Notes under the pieces: generated by a model
Databases searched by the model: none
Seen by the model: the letters and a program-made list of their open reading frames with translations, nothing else
Told to the model about the DNA's origin: nothing
Program-made: the position numbers and the translations under genes
Source of the DNA: Zopfochytrium polystomum
Taxonomy: Eukaryota > Chytridiomycota > Chytridiomycetes > Chytridiales > Chytridiaceae
DNA: 64,000 nt
Reading direction: 5' to 3'
Assembly: GCA_025765615.1 (NCBI GenBank)
Contig: JAIVFJ010000185.1
Location: forward strand, 62,001-126,000
Shown here: positions 54,601 through 64,000 of the stretch, in pieces
Numbering within the stretch: position 1 is the first letter of the stretch
How the letters are laid out: each line of letters starts with the position of its first letter

Positions 54601-57600
54601 CAAAAGCTGTGGGCCAAATTCTTGTAGACTGGCTTGTGCAGGGGCATCCTCTGCACATGATGATTGAGACTGTTGTGTTTCAGCAGGAGTGTCCCCCCTT
54701 GCTGTTTTGGGCCAAGGGAGGGGTTGTGAAGCCTGATGATCTGTCGCAAGACATGTCACTCAAGACTGCAGCATATGGCCTTGGCGCTGCCACTGGAATA
54801 CGCATGTTCCGGCAAGTGCAGGCCTTTGTGATAAGTGCGAAACTTGGCTCACGTGAGGCAATGCACCTGGGATCTGCTGGACCTGATATCAACGAGGAGG
54901 AAAATGATGTATTGGCATATGAGGCTGAGCTTCTCCATGAGCTTGAAAGCACAGAGCAGCTTTCCCAAGTGGGTGTGGCACTCACCTTGCAAGCAGGCCA
55001 CTCTGTCAAGACTGCCCTCAAGTCCTATGGGCTGACACAAGAGGATGTTGTTGGTGTCAACGAGTCAGTCATGGGGGCCATTCTTGCTGCTTCAAACAAG
55101 TGGCACCAATTCTTGGGGCTTGGGGAAGACAGTATTGTGTCCAAGTCCGCTGATGGGGATGATGATGCTGCTGTGGTTGTCAGTGCAATGAATTTTGAGT
55201 CATTGAAGGTCAAAGCTTATTCAGACAAGGATCACCTCAGGGAACCCTCTTGCATAGTGCACCCAGTTTTGAAGACTGGCCCAGTTCCAAGCTCTGTGCT
55301 TACTGCATTACGCTCAATTCACAGTGGAAAAGATATTGTCCTCAGGGCAAATGGTGGTCAAGCGAAGGCCATTTTCTTTGCAAGCACCAGCAGCAGCAGC
55401 ACGCCCAAGCATTTGCTTGCAGCTATCCCGACAGGGACTGGAAAAACAGAAATATGGCTTGGTCCACTCAAGGCAGAAAGAGAGCGTGGCAAGCCACTCT
55501 GTGTTTTGTTTTTGACGCCTTTTGTTGCACTGGGAAAGGATATAGTGCGGAGGGTTGAAAAGGCTGGGCTTGAAGCGCAGTATGTGAGCCACACATCCCT
55601 GAACCTTGTCACTATGTCCACTGCTGTGATTGTTATGACTGTGGATGCCGCTCTAAACGCAGAGTGCATCAAGTATGCCCTGACATTGATTGAATCTAGT
55701 AGACTTCAAAGACTTGTCATTGATGAAGCCCATGTGGCACTCTTTGACTCTTGGCGCACGATATTCCAGGATGTGAACAACCTTGGACAGTTGGCTGCCA
55801 AGGTACCTTTTCTCTTGACAACTGCAACTCTGCCTCCAAGGCAGGAGGCCACTTTGGGTGCAATTTATGGGTTGCAACAGCTGCATGTTGTGAGAGCCCC
55901 AGTTCAGAGAGCAAATGTTAGATTGGAAGTGTGCAGAGTCACTGGCGGTCATGCTGGGATTGAGTCGCATCTGAAGCCTCTAGTGAGAGGAGTACTTGAT
56001 CGTGGTCAGTCTGTGATGGTCTTTGTTACCAGCATTAAGGATGCTGTTTTGTGGGCCGGAGCCTTGAACTGTGGCGTAAGTGTTGAAAGTTCCCATTTGT
56101 TCAATTCTGAAGTAAGTAAAGCTGACTGTTTTTCTCAGTATTATGTGTCTAGAGACGGACAAGGAGATGAGATATTGGACACTCATCTTTGCAATTTTTT
56201 GAGTGCAAGATCGAAAATCATTGTTGGCACAACTGCCTTGTGTGCTGGAGTGGATTGCCCCGATGTTGGGCTTGTACTGCACATTGGTCATCCCTTCTCC
56301 CTGACTCAGTGGGTTCAAGCTGCAGGAAGAGCAGGAAGAGCTAGGAGAGATGGTTCAGTGGCTTGTGCTCAGATTGTTTTGCATGATGATGGACAATCAC
56401 GGCCTGAGGAGGAGCCCTATGAAGGCATTTTGTTTAGAGATGATGCAGTTAGCTCGGATCGAGATGCAATCAGACAGTTTATTTCCAGAAACCAGTGCAG
56501 GAGGATGACTATATCCAGCTTTTTTGACACCAACACTTTTTCGTGCAGTGAATATGGCCAAGATGCAGGCTGTGACGTTTGTGACGCTGCCAATCACTGG
56601 GAACCCAGCCTGCTGGTTCCTTTGGAGGCCAGCAGCAGAACCAATGCCGGTGCAGATTCCACGATTAGGGATCTTTTTTCGGCAACTGCAGAGAATGCTC
56701 CTCCTGCTTCTTCTTTTGGAACGGCAGACAGCAGGAGCAAGGGGAAAGCAGCTTCTTCAGAAGACCAAATCTCTTCTACTGGACCCTTTGATCTGTCAAG
56801 GCCTGGCCCCCCCATCGCTCCTTCTCAAGTTGGAGGAGTCAAGTTGCTCAGAAGCCAGCAGGAAATCTCTGGAGTGGGCACTCTTTTTCCTGCCCCAGAG
56901 TTCAATCGTTCCCTTGGGCCAAAGAGACCAAGATTTTTCTTGGAAGCAAACAAAATACAAGACGAAGATGGAGCCATAGCAAGTCAAGTTGAAGGGGAGC
57001 TCATTCCTGCAACAAGCCAAGCATCTGACTTTGTTCCACCAAAACACCCTGTGCTTCCAATGGGCATCAGGTCTGGTGACACATTGTTTCCAAGATTTAT
57101 GTCAGCCACCGCCCCAGAGGCAGGAACATTGAATAGTGTTGAGATGGGTTCTGCTTATGATGGTGTTGGGGGGTATGGCAGTGCTGCTCCTGGGACATAT
57201 CTTCCATTTGATTTGCCCTCTTTGGTTGGAGCATCACCACTGCCAGCAAGTGCTGAAGGCCCAAGTGCTCTTCCTTCCTTTGGAGAAATCGGCTCTAGAT
57301 TTGATTTCAGTGCCATCAGCCACAACACACAAAGGTTTATTCCAGCAACTGGAAGTGGGTTTGTAAAGCAAAGGCAAGCACCAGCTGCAGCTCCTCCTCA
57401 AGTTGGAGTGATTGGAAACCCTCAGATGAAGGCCAGGACCATCCTTTGTATCCAACAAGCATATCGCTCACATGAAGGTGATTGTGGAGTTTGCCTTGCG
57501 TTGGGCGTTGCACCAGGGCCAGCACGAATGCATAAAGGTTGGAGGAGTTGCCCTAACTCTGATGCCACCAAAGAATCAAACGTGTGGGCTAAATTTGATG

Positions 57601-57845
57601 ATTCTGCCAGCTGCTATTTCTGCTACCTTCCTCAAGATGTCTGTGGTGGACAAGGAGTCAAAGGAAAGTGCAGATTTCAGAGCAAGTTTTTCATTTTGGA
57701 TATTCTCAAAGTGCTTGCAACACACCGACATGCTCTTGACAGAGCTCAACAACTGATGACTTCACCAAAGGCACTGCCTGGAATGAGCCAGCTGCATATT
57801 TTGTACCCAGAAAAAAACTGGCTCTGCTCCAGCCAGCTGGTTTAA
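51644..57845 (+). CDS. OrsD zinc-finger / tyrosine-recombinase-like / RecQ-type helicase
   Basis: Exons 51644-51685, 51764-52007, 52114-52251, 52304-52438 and 52537-57845 keep frame and give 1,955 aa. The N-terminus has a Cys/His cluster (CVACLDLEFSHR, HCASC) and an acidic, Ser-rich region. Residues ~187-330 match the OrsD-like zinc-finger family (YRALLCKHCKAAVSPVDVRKHA, FKCTGCSALFL). Residues ~800-1020 resemble a tyrosine recombinase core as found in fungal OrsD-RecQ proteins: an Arg in TAGASNRATELL, GYSKS, then IRMFRQ and QAGHSVKTALKSYG with the His and a candidate Tyr. The SF2 helicase follows: Walker A IPTGTGKT (~1150), DEAH (1248-1251), TTATLP, and motif VI QAAGRAGRARRDG (~1447). The C-terminus carries a further Cys-rich cluster (GDCGVC...CYFCYLPQDVCGG). 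Proteins of this type are repetitive or subtelomeric in many fungi. A role in DNA mobility is inferred, not shown. Confidence 0.85.
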
Positions 57846-58740
57846 ATTGATGCGGTGGAATGGCCTTCAGGTCTACCCTGCATTTGTTATTGTAGCTGCA
57901 GTGATGTTTGCGCCATAAGACATGGGCCTGGACCCTCTCCATTCGAATCCATTCTGTTTCTTGTCTTCTCTTCTTGCTGATGTTTGATGGTCGTATTGTT
58001 GGAATCCCTTCCTTTGGTTTGTCTCTCAGCCTGTTTTCTTTGTATTCATTTTCAGTTCCTGTCTTGTTGCAAGGAGGCGCAGGGGTTTTTTTTGTAGGTG
58101 ACATCCAGACCTTGGATATAAAAACCTTTTTTTTCCCCTCGCTTCAATGGTAGGGATGCTAGAACACCCAGCCTCCTTTACCTCTTTTTTTTTTGCCTGA
58201 AATGATGTTTCTTTCTTCCAAAGCTACTTCTGTCTCCTTGAAGTAAGACAATAAAAATGCCCAAAAAAAAAAACCCCCTTGGCTTATACTCTGCAGAGCT
58301 GAGTGCCCCAGCAACTGAGATTGAAGAGCAGAGGGTCCCCCAGGTTTTCCAAACAAATTAAAAGAACCAATGAGCCAGCTGAAAGGGCTGTGAAACAGGA
58401 TTGCAAGGCAATCAGCAAAAGCCAACTCCACCGCTATGTTTGTCAAGCGACAAGGCACACCACAGCAGCTTTGCCAAAAGAGAGATCATCCGTCAGTTTG
58501 GGAAAAGGTATGATTTTCCTTCCTCTGATGGGAACCCATTTTGTTGCAAATTTTTTTGACAACTACCAGAGAGCTCCTCATCACTAGGCAGAGGTGGAGC
58601 AAGAGAAGGAAGCAGATGGTGATTTGCAATGTGAATGGTTGTGGTTTGCAGTAGCTCGCAATTTTGATAGTGGAGCAAATCAGATTTGTAATATCATCAC
58701 GACACGGATATTGCAACTAATTTGGTGTACGCACTGAGAA
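57846..58740. other. 3' flank of the helicase gene
   Basis: No gene is seen. An AATAAAA at 58250 followed 10 bases later by an A run may be a polyadenylation region for the helicase transcript. The rest is A/T-rich single-copy sequence. Confidence 0.4.
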
Positions 58741-60149
58741 ACGAAAGGAAGAGGGGGGAAAATTTTCAACCCCCCCACACTGCCCTGCCAAGCTCACCTC
58801 ACGCATTGCGACGGCTCCGACAGCTCCAGCTCCACCGTGCCCTGAAACGCTTTGAACGCCCTTGTTGTAATGCTGCAGCCTGAAACGTTTCAAACGTCTC
58901 ACCCGCCCACTCTCCCGCTCCGCCACTGTCCTCTCTCGCCGCCGGCGCCGCTGCCCCCGCGTCCTCCGGACCCGTCGCCCCCCCTGCGCCCCCCTCCGAT
59001 CGCCGCGGCCAGCCACGTGGCGCCTGCCTTCTCTGGTCTTCCGGTACTGCTCCAGCAGCCGCAGCTCGTAGTCGAACCATGTGCTTTTGTGCAAGCTGGA
59101 TTCTGGCGTGAAGCTCAGCGAGTAGTAAGGGGAAGGACGGGAGCGACGACCACTGGTCAAAGGCGGAGGGAGAGGATGCGGACTGTGGGAGCGGTTTGCG
59201 TCCCCTGCGGCGGAGTGCTGTTGCTGCTGCTGCTGGCGCGCTAACTAGCCCAGCGGTTTGTGCCAGATCAAAAAAAAAAAAAAAAATTCACGACCCAACT
59301 GACGTGGCCGCGACCGTGGCAAACTAATTCGACAGTTTCGCCGCCACTCTGCCAGCTGTAGCAGCAGCGGCAGCAAGCGTAGCTAAACTGGTGCGGCGCT
59401 GCCAAACGGTGTCAGACTGCCTTGAGGGGCTGTTGGCGACGCTCGAGCTCTGGGATTTTTGTGAATAGGCGTTTGTCGGCCAGCCACGCTTTTGCGGCCC
59501 AGCACCGCTGCCGGCTGCACAGCCTGGGTGGCCGACGTGGTAGCCGACTGGTGGCCGACGTGCGCGCAACTCGTCGACCCGTGGAGGTCGCACGCCGCGC
59601 TCTGCGACCCACGCGCTTTTTTCGCCGCCCGACGGCTCCCCTCGACGCCCGACAGCTCCCCTTGACGCCCTGCTCCATGCTTGCCTGCCGCGCAAGCGAC
59701 ACCATCCATCCATCCCACCCCTCCCCGCCTTCCGCCGCCGCCGCAGACGTTGTCAATTCCGCCTCCACGTCTGTCGACCCCTCATTGACAGCCTCAACGC
59801 CGCAGCCGCCGAGTCGCTCGACGCAGAGCCTGGCGGTGGTGGCGGTGCTGGAGGAAGCGGCGCTGCGGCGACCCCGCGTCCCGCTGGCGCGCCTGCCGGC
59901 TAGTGGGCCCTGGCCAGTTGTGTTGAAACCTGATTGCGTTGTCAGTCATTGGGCGGCGGTGGATGGTGGGGAAGGCGAGGAGGGAAGGCGGCGGCGGCGG
60001 CGACGTGGCGACCCTATTAAGATTTGTGTTGGGAAAGTCAGCAGGCCTTTCTACACAGAAAACAGAACAGAAACTGAGAGTCTTGCCTTTTTCCCAGAGC
60101 AAACGGAGCATTTGGGATTTGCGTACAGCCATTGCAAGAAAACAGCCAG

Positions 60150-60178
60150 CCCCCCCCCCCCCCCCCCCCCCCCCCCCA
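60150..60178. repeat. Poly-C homopolymer
   Basis: An uninterrupted run of about 28 C bases. The exact length is uncertain because such runs are prone to sequencing error. Confidence 0.8.
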
Positions 60179-61617
60179 TAACAACAAAGCCTACACTCAA
60201 AGACTATCTCCCAGACATCACACAGGTGCGAGACCAAGGAACCACTGGCATCTACTCCTACGAGGAGCCTGTGATCCCCCTATCTTGGCCCCTGATGGAG
60301 TCTCTGCGGGAACACCTTCAGGGCAATGAGCCAGGCGCCAGCGAGATTCCGAAGAATCGACCAGTCAGGCGGCAAGGCTTCTGTGCGGACTAAAGGTGGC
60401 CTATAAAGAACGTACAATGATGGCCTTCTGCGTATGTGGGGGGTTGGGGGTTGCGGGGTTGACGGCCAAAAGACGGGATTGACTGTAGCTGGGAGATTGG
60501 CTGTAGACAGGACCGATCGTCGAAGTGCGGGAGCGGCACCGGAGGAGTGCTGTTGTGGCCGTTGTTGCCATTGCTTCCATTGCCGCCATCGTTCGTGGTG
60601 TTGCTGTTGCCGCTGTCTTGCGACGCAGTGGCCGTTGCAGTACAATCCAACCCCGCATGCACGCACACAAGAGGGCTTGGCGAGGGAGAGAGTGAGATGC
60701 AGGTGCATCACTCGGCCGCTGTTGAGTTACGTGAAGTCACTCCCTTCGCGCACCTGAGGAAACGCCAGCGCAGGAGATGTCGTCCCTGAGTGAAGTGGAC
60801 AAAAGCATGAGAAAGACGATGACGGCAACAATCACACCGCTGCGGGGTCCCCTACAGTGGGTGAGTGGGTAGGCGGGCAAATGCACCTGTCGCATTGCAG
60901 TCGAGCTTGTCCTAATGTTCTGATGGGAGTTGGAAGGGTGCGCAGGCTGAACTTTCATCTTGGGTGAAGAGAAAAAGTGAGTGGGTGGCGAGTACGTGTC
61001 CAATCAACGATAAGGGACCCCTCCCTCTCCCCTAGCCCAACGAGTCACAGCATGAGAATTGCAGATGGGGGAGGAGGCAGACAAAGGAGATGCACGCTGC
61101 AAACTTTCAAGTCGTCCCACAGGCCCTTAACGTATCACACTGAAAAGCCTGTGCGAGCGTCCCGTCTACAGCTGCGTCACACCTCCTCTATCCAACAACC
61201 TTCCCAAGAGCAAACTCATTAGTGTTTCATGGGTTTCGTGGAGAATCCAGAAGAGCTCAAACTGGGAAGAAGAAAAAAAAAAAATAGAAAAAAAAAAAAG
61301 GCGAACTTTGCCCAGACGAGCTGCGGCCCGACCCAGAACACTCCGTGCGCGCAGTGGTGCTGGAAATCAGCTTGCTGTACCAGGCTGCGGGCCGGGCACG
61401 CTGGCAAGCACGGCGTCGAGGTGGAGGCGGAAGCATTCGCACGCTCTGGAAAGGCAGGATGACATTGAGGGGGGTGAAGAAAGGAATGAGTCCCAGTTAG
61501 TTCTTTGTGTGGGTTGGGAGTGTTGTCCTCGGGAATCGATCAGGAAGGGGGCACGAATGGGGATCGGGGAGGGATGGGGAGGGGGAGGGACATATGGGGA
61601 CATCTGCAGAGCGTGGG

Positions 61618-61695
61618 TTCATCATCGTCATCGTCATCGTCATCGTCGTCGTCATCGTCATCATCATCATCATCATCATCATCATCGTCGCCGTC
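61618..61695. repeat. (ATC)n trinucleotide repeat
   Basis: About 25 imperfect ATC/GTC units in a row, which gives runs of Ser, His or Ile/Val in plus-strand translation. Confidence 0.9.
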
Positions 61696-61709
61696 ATTAT
61701 GATTGCTCC

Positions 61710-62085
61710 TTACCTAAGGTTGGGGTTCCGGGGCAGTGACGCGCGGCATTTGCGATGGTGGTGGTGGTTGTTGGAAGGGAAGGCGATGGCGGTGTGGTGC
61801 TGGGTTGGTGGTTGGTCGTGGTGGTGGTTGGTGAGTTTTTGTTGAAATTCACGGTCGATGGCGTCGTGGGTGGTGCGATGCGTGGACCGCTTGGGGAGGT
61901 CGAGCGACGTCCTCGCGGCCTCGGTGCTGTCTGTGCTGCTTCGTGGGCTTGCCTGGGCGGTGTTGTTGTTGCTGCTGTCGATCCACAGCGGATTGTTCAG
62001 AAACGAAACAGTAGTTGACTGCGAGTAGGAGTATGACAGCGAACGGCCGTTGCTGTGGTTGCGGGTTGCGTGGTTGCGATCTCGG
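61710..62085 (-). CDS. Possible minus-strand exon of an unidentified low-complexity protein
   Basis: On the minus strand this stretch is open and reads as a disordered, Ser/Asn/His-rich protein end (for example GRSLSYSYSQSTTVSFLNNP, LWIDSS, ARTSLDLPKRS) up to a stop at 61710. It is more protein-like than the opposite strand. No upstream exon or start could be tied to it, and no family was recognised. It may also be chance coding in GC-rich sequence. Confidence 0.25.
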
Positions 62086-62681
62086 GAAGGGCGTGACAAG
62101 TCAAGTTTTTTTTTCTTGTTTTCTTCCGTTTTTTTCTTTCTTTTCTTTTCTTTTGTTTTCGTTTCTTTTTCACTTTGTTTCTTTCTGGTTATTTTTTTTT
62201 TTAAAACCAATGAAACTCGTCTGCATCCCGCTAACCGCTGCCCTCTGCCCTCCGCCCCAACGTTGACCCGGGCTTCCCCGCGGCCCGGCGTCAGCAAACT
62301 CGCAGCCACGCACGGGCCTCCACCCCGCAGGCAACGGCAGTGGCGGCGACTCGCGGCCATGTTCTTCCGCCGCGGCGCAGGCCGTCGTCGTGCGCGCCGC
62401 CGAGGCAGGCCAGGAGGTGCTCCACCTCACGAGTGTGTTTCCGACGCTCTGCGCGGCCCCACCCGTTGTCCCAGGGCCGTCGTCCTTCAAACACGCGGTT
62501 ACTACTCGTTCACGCCCCGGCAGAGTTGGTTTTTTGAAGGTGCGTTCACAGATTGGCGAGCACGCGCAAAGGGGCCGGGCACAGGGATCTGGGGGAATGC
62601 AACATGAGGAGGCGCAGAGGAAAAAAAAAAGAAAGAAAAAAAAGAAACAAAAAGAAAGGAAAAAGTGAAGGAACCAGCGAC

Positions 62682-62720
<39 letters not shown>

Positions 62721-63200
62721 ACACAAACAAGCATTTTTCACCTGCATAGGATTTTGTGCAAAATCCACGCACCATCAATCAATCCTTCCCGAAACGGCGC
62801 AACAAACACACACACACACACACAATTCACACACACACACACAATTCACACACACACACACCACACACTCCACACACTCCACACACTCCACACACACGCA
62901 CACGCACACGCACACTCGCAAACAAATGCTTATACCGTACTCCCATAACCCAGCCTTTGCTCTGCTCTTGCTTCAGGCATCTGGCCAAAAACTCCAACCT
63001 CGCTGTCCACGTTCGTGCCAAATAATTTTGTCAACTTGCTCGGCGGTGCTCCACTCCGGCCGTGCTGAAAGTCTTCAAGGTTGTGGGTGGCGTGGGAGGC
63101 TACTGAACGTACGAGTGCCACTGCTGGAGGGCGTCGACATGCCCCGGGTTTGCTGCGCTGAGAATTGGGACATCGCATTGTTGCGCTCATCGATCCTTTT
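62086..63200. other. Low-complexity region with homopolymer and CA repeats
   Basis: T-rich runs at 62105-62200, a GC-rich block at 62220-62530 open on both strands but not recognised, a poly-A run of about 40 at 62680-62718, and (CA)n tracts at 62808-62912. No gene is established. Confidence 0.4.
62680..62718. repeat. Poly-A run
   Basis: About 40 A bases. It could be the tail of a retroposed sequence, but no matching body or flanking duplication was found. Confidence 0.8.
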
Positions 63201-63218
63201 TCCCTGGCCCTTGAAATA

Positions 63219-63220
<2 letters not shown>

Positions 63221-63251
<31 letters not shown>

Positions 63252-63258
63252 TGTGTTC
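63221..63258. repeat. (TG)n microsatellite
   Basis: About 18 TG units, slightly interrupted near the right end. Confidence 0.9.
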
Positions 63259-63289
63259 GTTCTGCGCGCGCGTGTTTAGACCTGGGAAC

Positions 63290-63758
63290 ACTTATCCTTC
63301 CATCCAAATCTTACTGGACCGTAAATGACCTTGCAGTTGCGGAAAATGGGTTGGGGAAATTCGTTCTCCGATGGCAAGAGATGGTGATGGCAGTGACATT
63401 TTTTGCGGATGAATTCTATGAGTATCATGAGTCATCGTCAGAAGGCTCTTGCATTGTGTTTGTAACTGGATTCGGTGTTTATAATGGCGACATAGTCTGG
63501 TTGGGTTTCTTTGCCAGGCCACGGACAGGCGAATTATTGTTGAGACCGGAGCATGCTGTGCAGCAAAAGCTAGTCAGTGGCAGTAAATTAGTTCCTCTGC
63601 ACCTGGGTGATCGAGTACCTTACAGGAAATCTCACTCAAGCAATCCTCCGCACTTGGTGCCAATAACAGGAGTGAACCCATTGCGAAGGAAGCGCAAATG
63701 GCAAGAGAGTATTAATGCTGCCTCTTGTCTTATCATGCGACGACACCAGTGGAAATGA
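63290..63758 (+). pseudogene. Unidentified plus-strand coding stretch near the window end
   Basis: An open plus-strand frame of about 155 codons reads like a globular protein (VAENGLGKFVLRWQE, FFADEFYEYHES, VYNGDIVWLGFFARPRTGEL). It ends in a Lys/Arg-rich tail and a stop at 63756-63758. No ATG clearly starts it, and upstream sequence is a TG tract. No family was recognised. It may be an exon of a gene, or part of a transposon; a further open stretch lies at 63900-64000. Confidence 0.3.
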
Positions 63759-64000
63759 GGTCACTTCAATGGAACAAGTTCTGAGTCCTGGATCATGACT
63801 TCGCTGGCCTTCCCGCACGATTGAGATATCTTCTTTGTTTCACATTTTTTATTCTATCATCAAAGACGGCATCAGGAATAGAGACTGCTGTGGTCATTGC
63901 AGAAAACTTTTCGTGAGATGCGAGATGGCATTGATGGATATGATCCTATAAACAATGAAGCTGTAATATTCACTGCATCCATCCTCCAAATTGTGGCTGA

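Larger units (their letters stand above)
58741..61700. other. Low-complexity GC-rich region, no established gene
   Basis: Both strands have long open frames because of GC content, but none shows a recognisable domain. Pieces that read like protein include FTPESSLHKSTWFDYELRLL on the minus strand near 59050-59120, DYLPDITQVRDQGTTGIYSY on the plus strand near 60200-60262, and a Gly/Asn/Pro-rich minus-strand stretch at 60405-60600. A poly-C run lies at 60150-60178. Confidence 0.35.

Noticed and set aside
59422..60393. A 323-codon plus-strand frame
   Set aside because: It is driven by GC-rich sequence and runs through a poly-C tract; it has no domain and no consistent start. Only its last ~60 codons look protein-like.
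62680..62718. Poly-A run as the tail of a processed retrocopy
   Set aside because: No recognisable transcript body precedes it, and no target-site duplication flanks it.

Overview
The window is nuclear DNA of a eukaryote, most likely a fungus. Its genes have short introns of about 50-160 bp with GT-AG ends, AATAAA-type signals follow several stop codons, and the gene families fit a fungus: mitochondrial porin, pepsin-like protease with an EXORDIUM-like domain, HET-domain protein, NACHT-WD40 receptor, and OrsD/RecQ-type helicase. The repeat load and the presence of malonyl-CoA decarboxylase and a TIR-NACHT receptor make me lean to an early-diverging, chytrid-like lineage, but that is inference. 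No rRNA gene, no intact tRNA gene and no CRISPR array was seen.

Layout. 0.3-1.8 kb: VDAC/porin, 8 exons. 1.8-11.2 kb: a gene-free repeat field holding two copies of a ~2.5 kb non-coding unit, each with two tRNA-like (SINE-type) segments, plus an LTR-like insertion. 12.7-14.8 kb: a mucin-like single-pass membrane protein. 17.0-19.6 kb: malonyl-CoA decarboxylase, 7 exons. 21.2-26.4 kb: a 14-exon secreted or membrane-anchored pepsin-like protease fused to an EXORDIUM-like domain and a long extracellular C-terminus. 27.4-29.1 kb: cytosolic 5'-nucleotidase III-like HAD phosphatase. 29.1-31.6 kb: repeats and a possible minus-strand gene. 31.6-34.2 kb, minus strand: HET-domain protein. 34.5-38.0 kb: dispersed repeats, a solo LTR with target-site duplication, and a broken Ty3/gypsy-type gag. 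40.7-46.1 kb: a TIR-NACHT-WD40 receptor (1,688 aa) with 12 near-identical WD repeats. 46.2-51.6 kb: tandem repeats and WD40 gene debris. 51.6-57.8 kb: a 1,955-aa protein joining OrsD-like zinc fingers, a tyrosine-recombinase-like core and an SF2/RecQ-like helicase. 57.8-64 kb: low-complexity DNA with no gene I can establish.

Two compartments can be seen. The metabolic and secreted genes on the left (porin, decarboxylase, protease, nucleotidase) are GC-rich, with mostly C/G third codon positions. The 35-58 kb stretch (gag, NLR, recombinase-helicase) is visibly richer in A/T and uses many T/A-ending codons. That stretch, with the HET gene next to it, looks like an accessory region of non-self-recognition genes and mobile DNA. 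The recombinase-helicase is the candidate mobiliser and the NLR the candidate immune receptor or cargo. Exon joins were worked out by hand from splice signals, reading phase and family similarity. Those for the porin, decarboxylase, protease, nucleotidase, HET, NLR and helicase genes all keep frame from start to stop.
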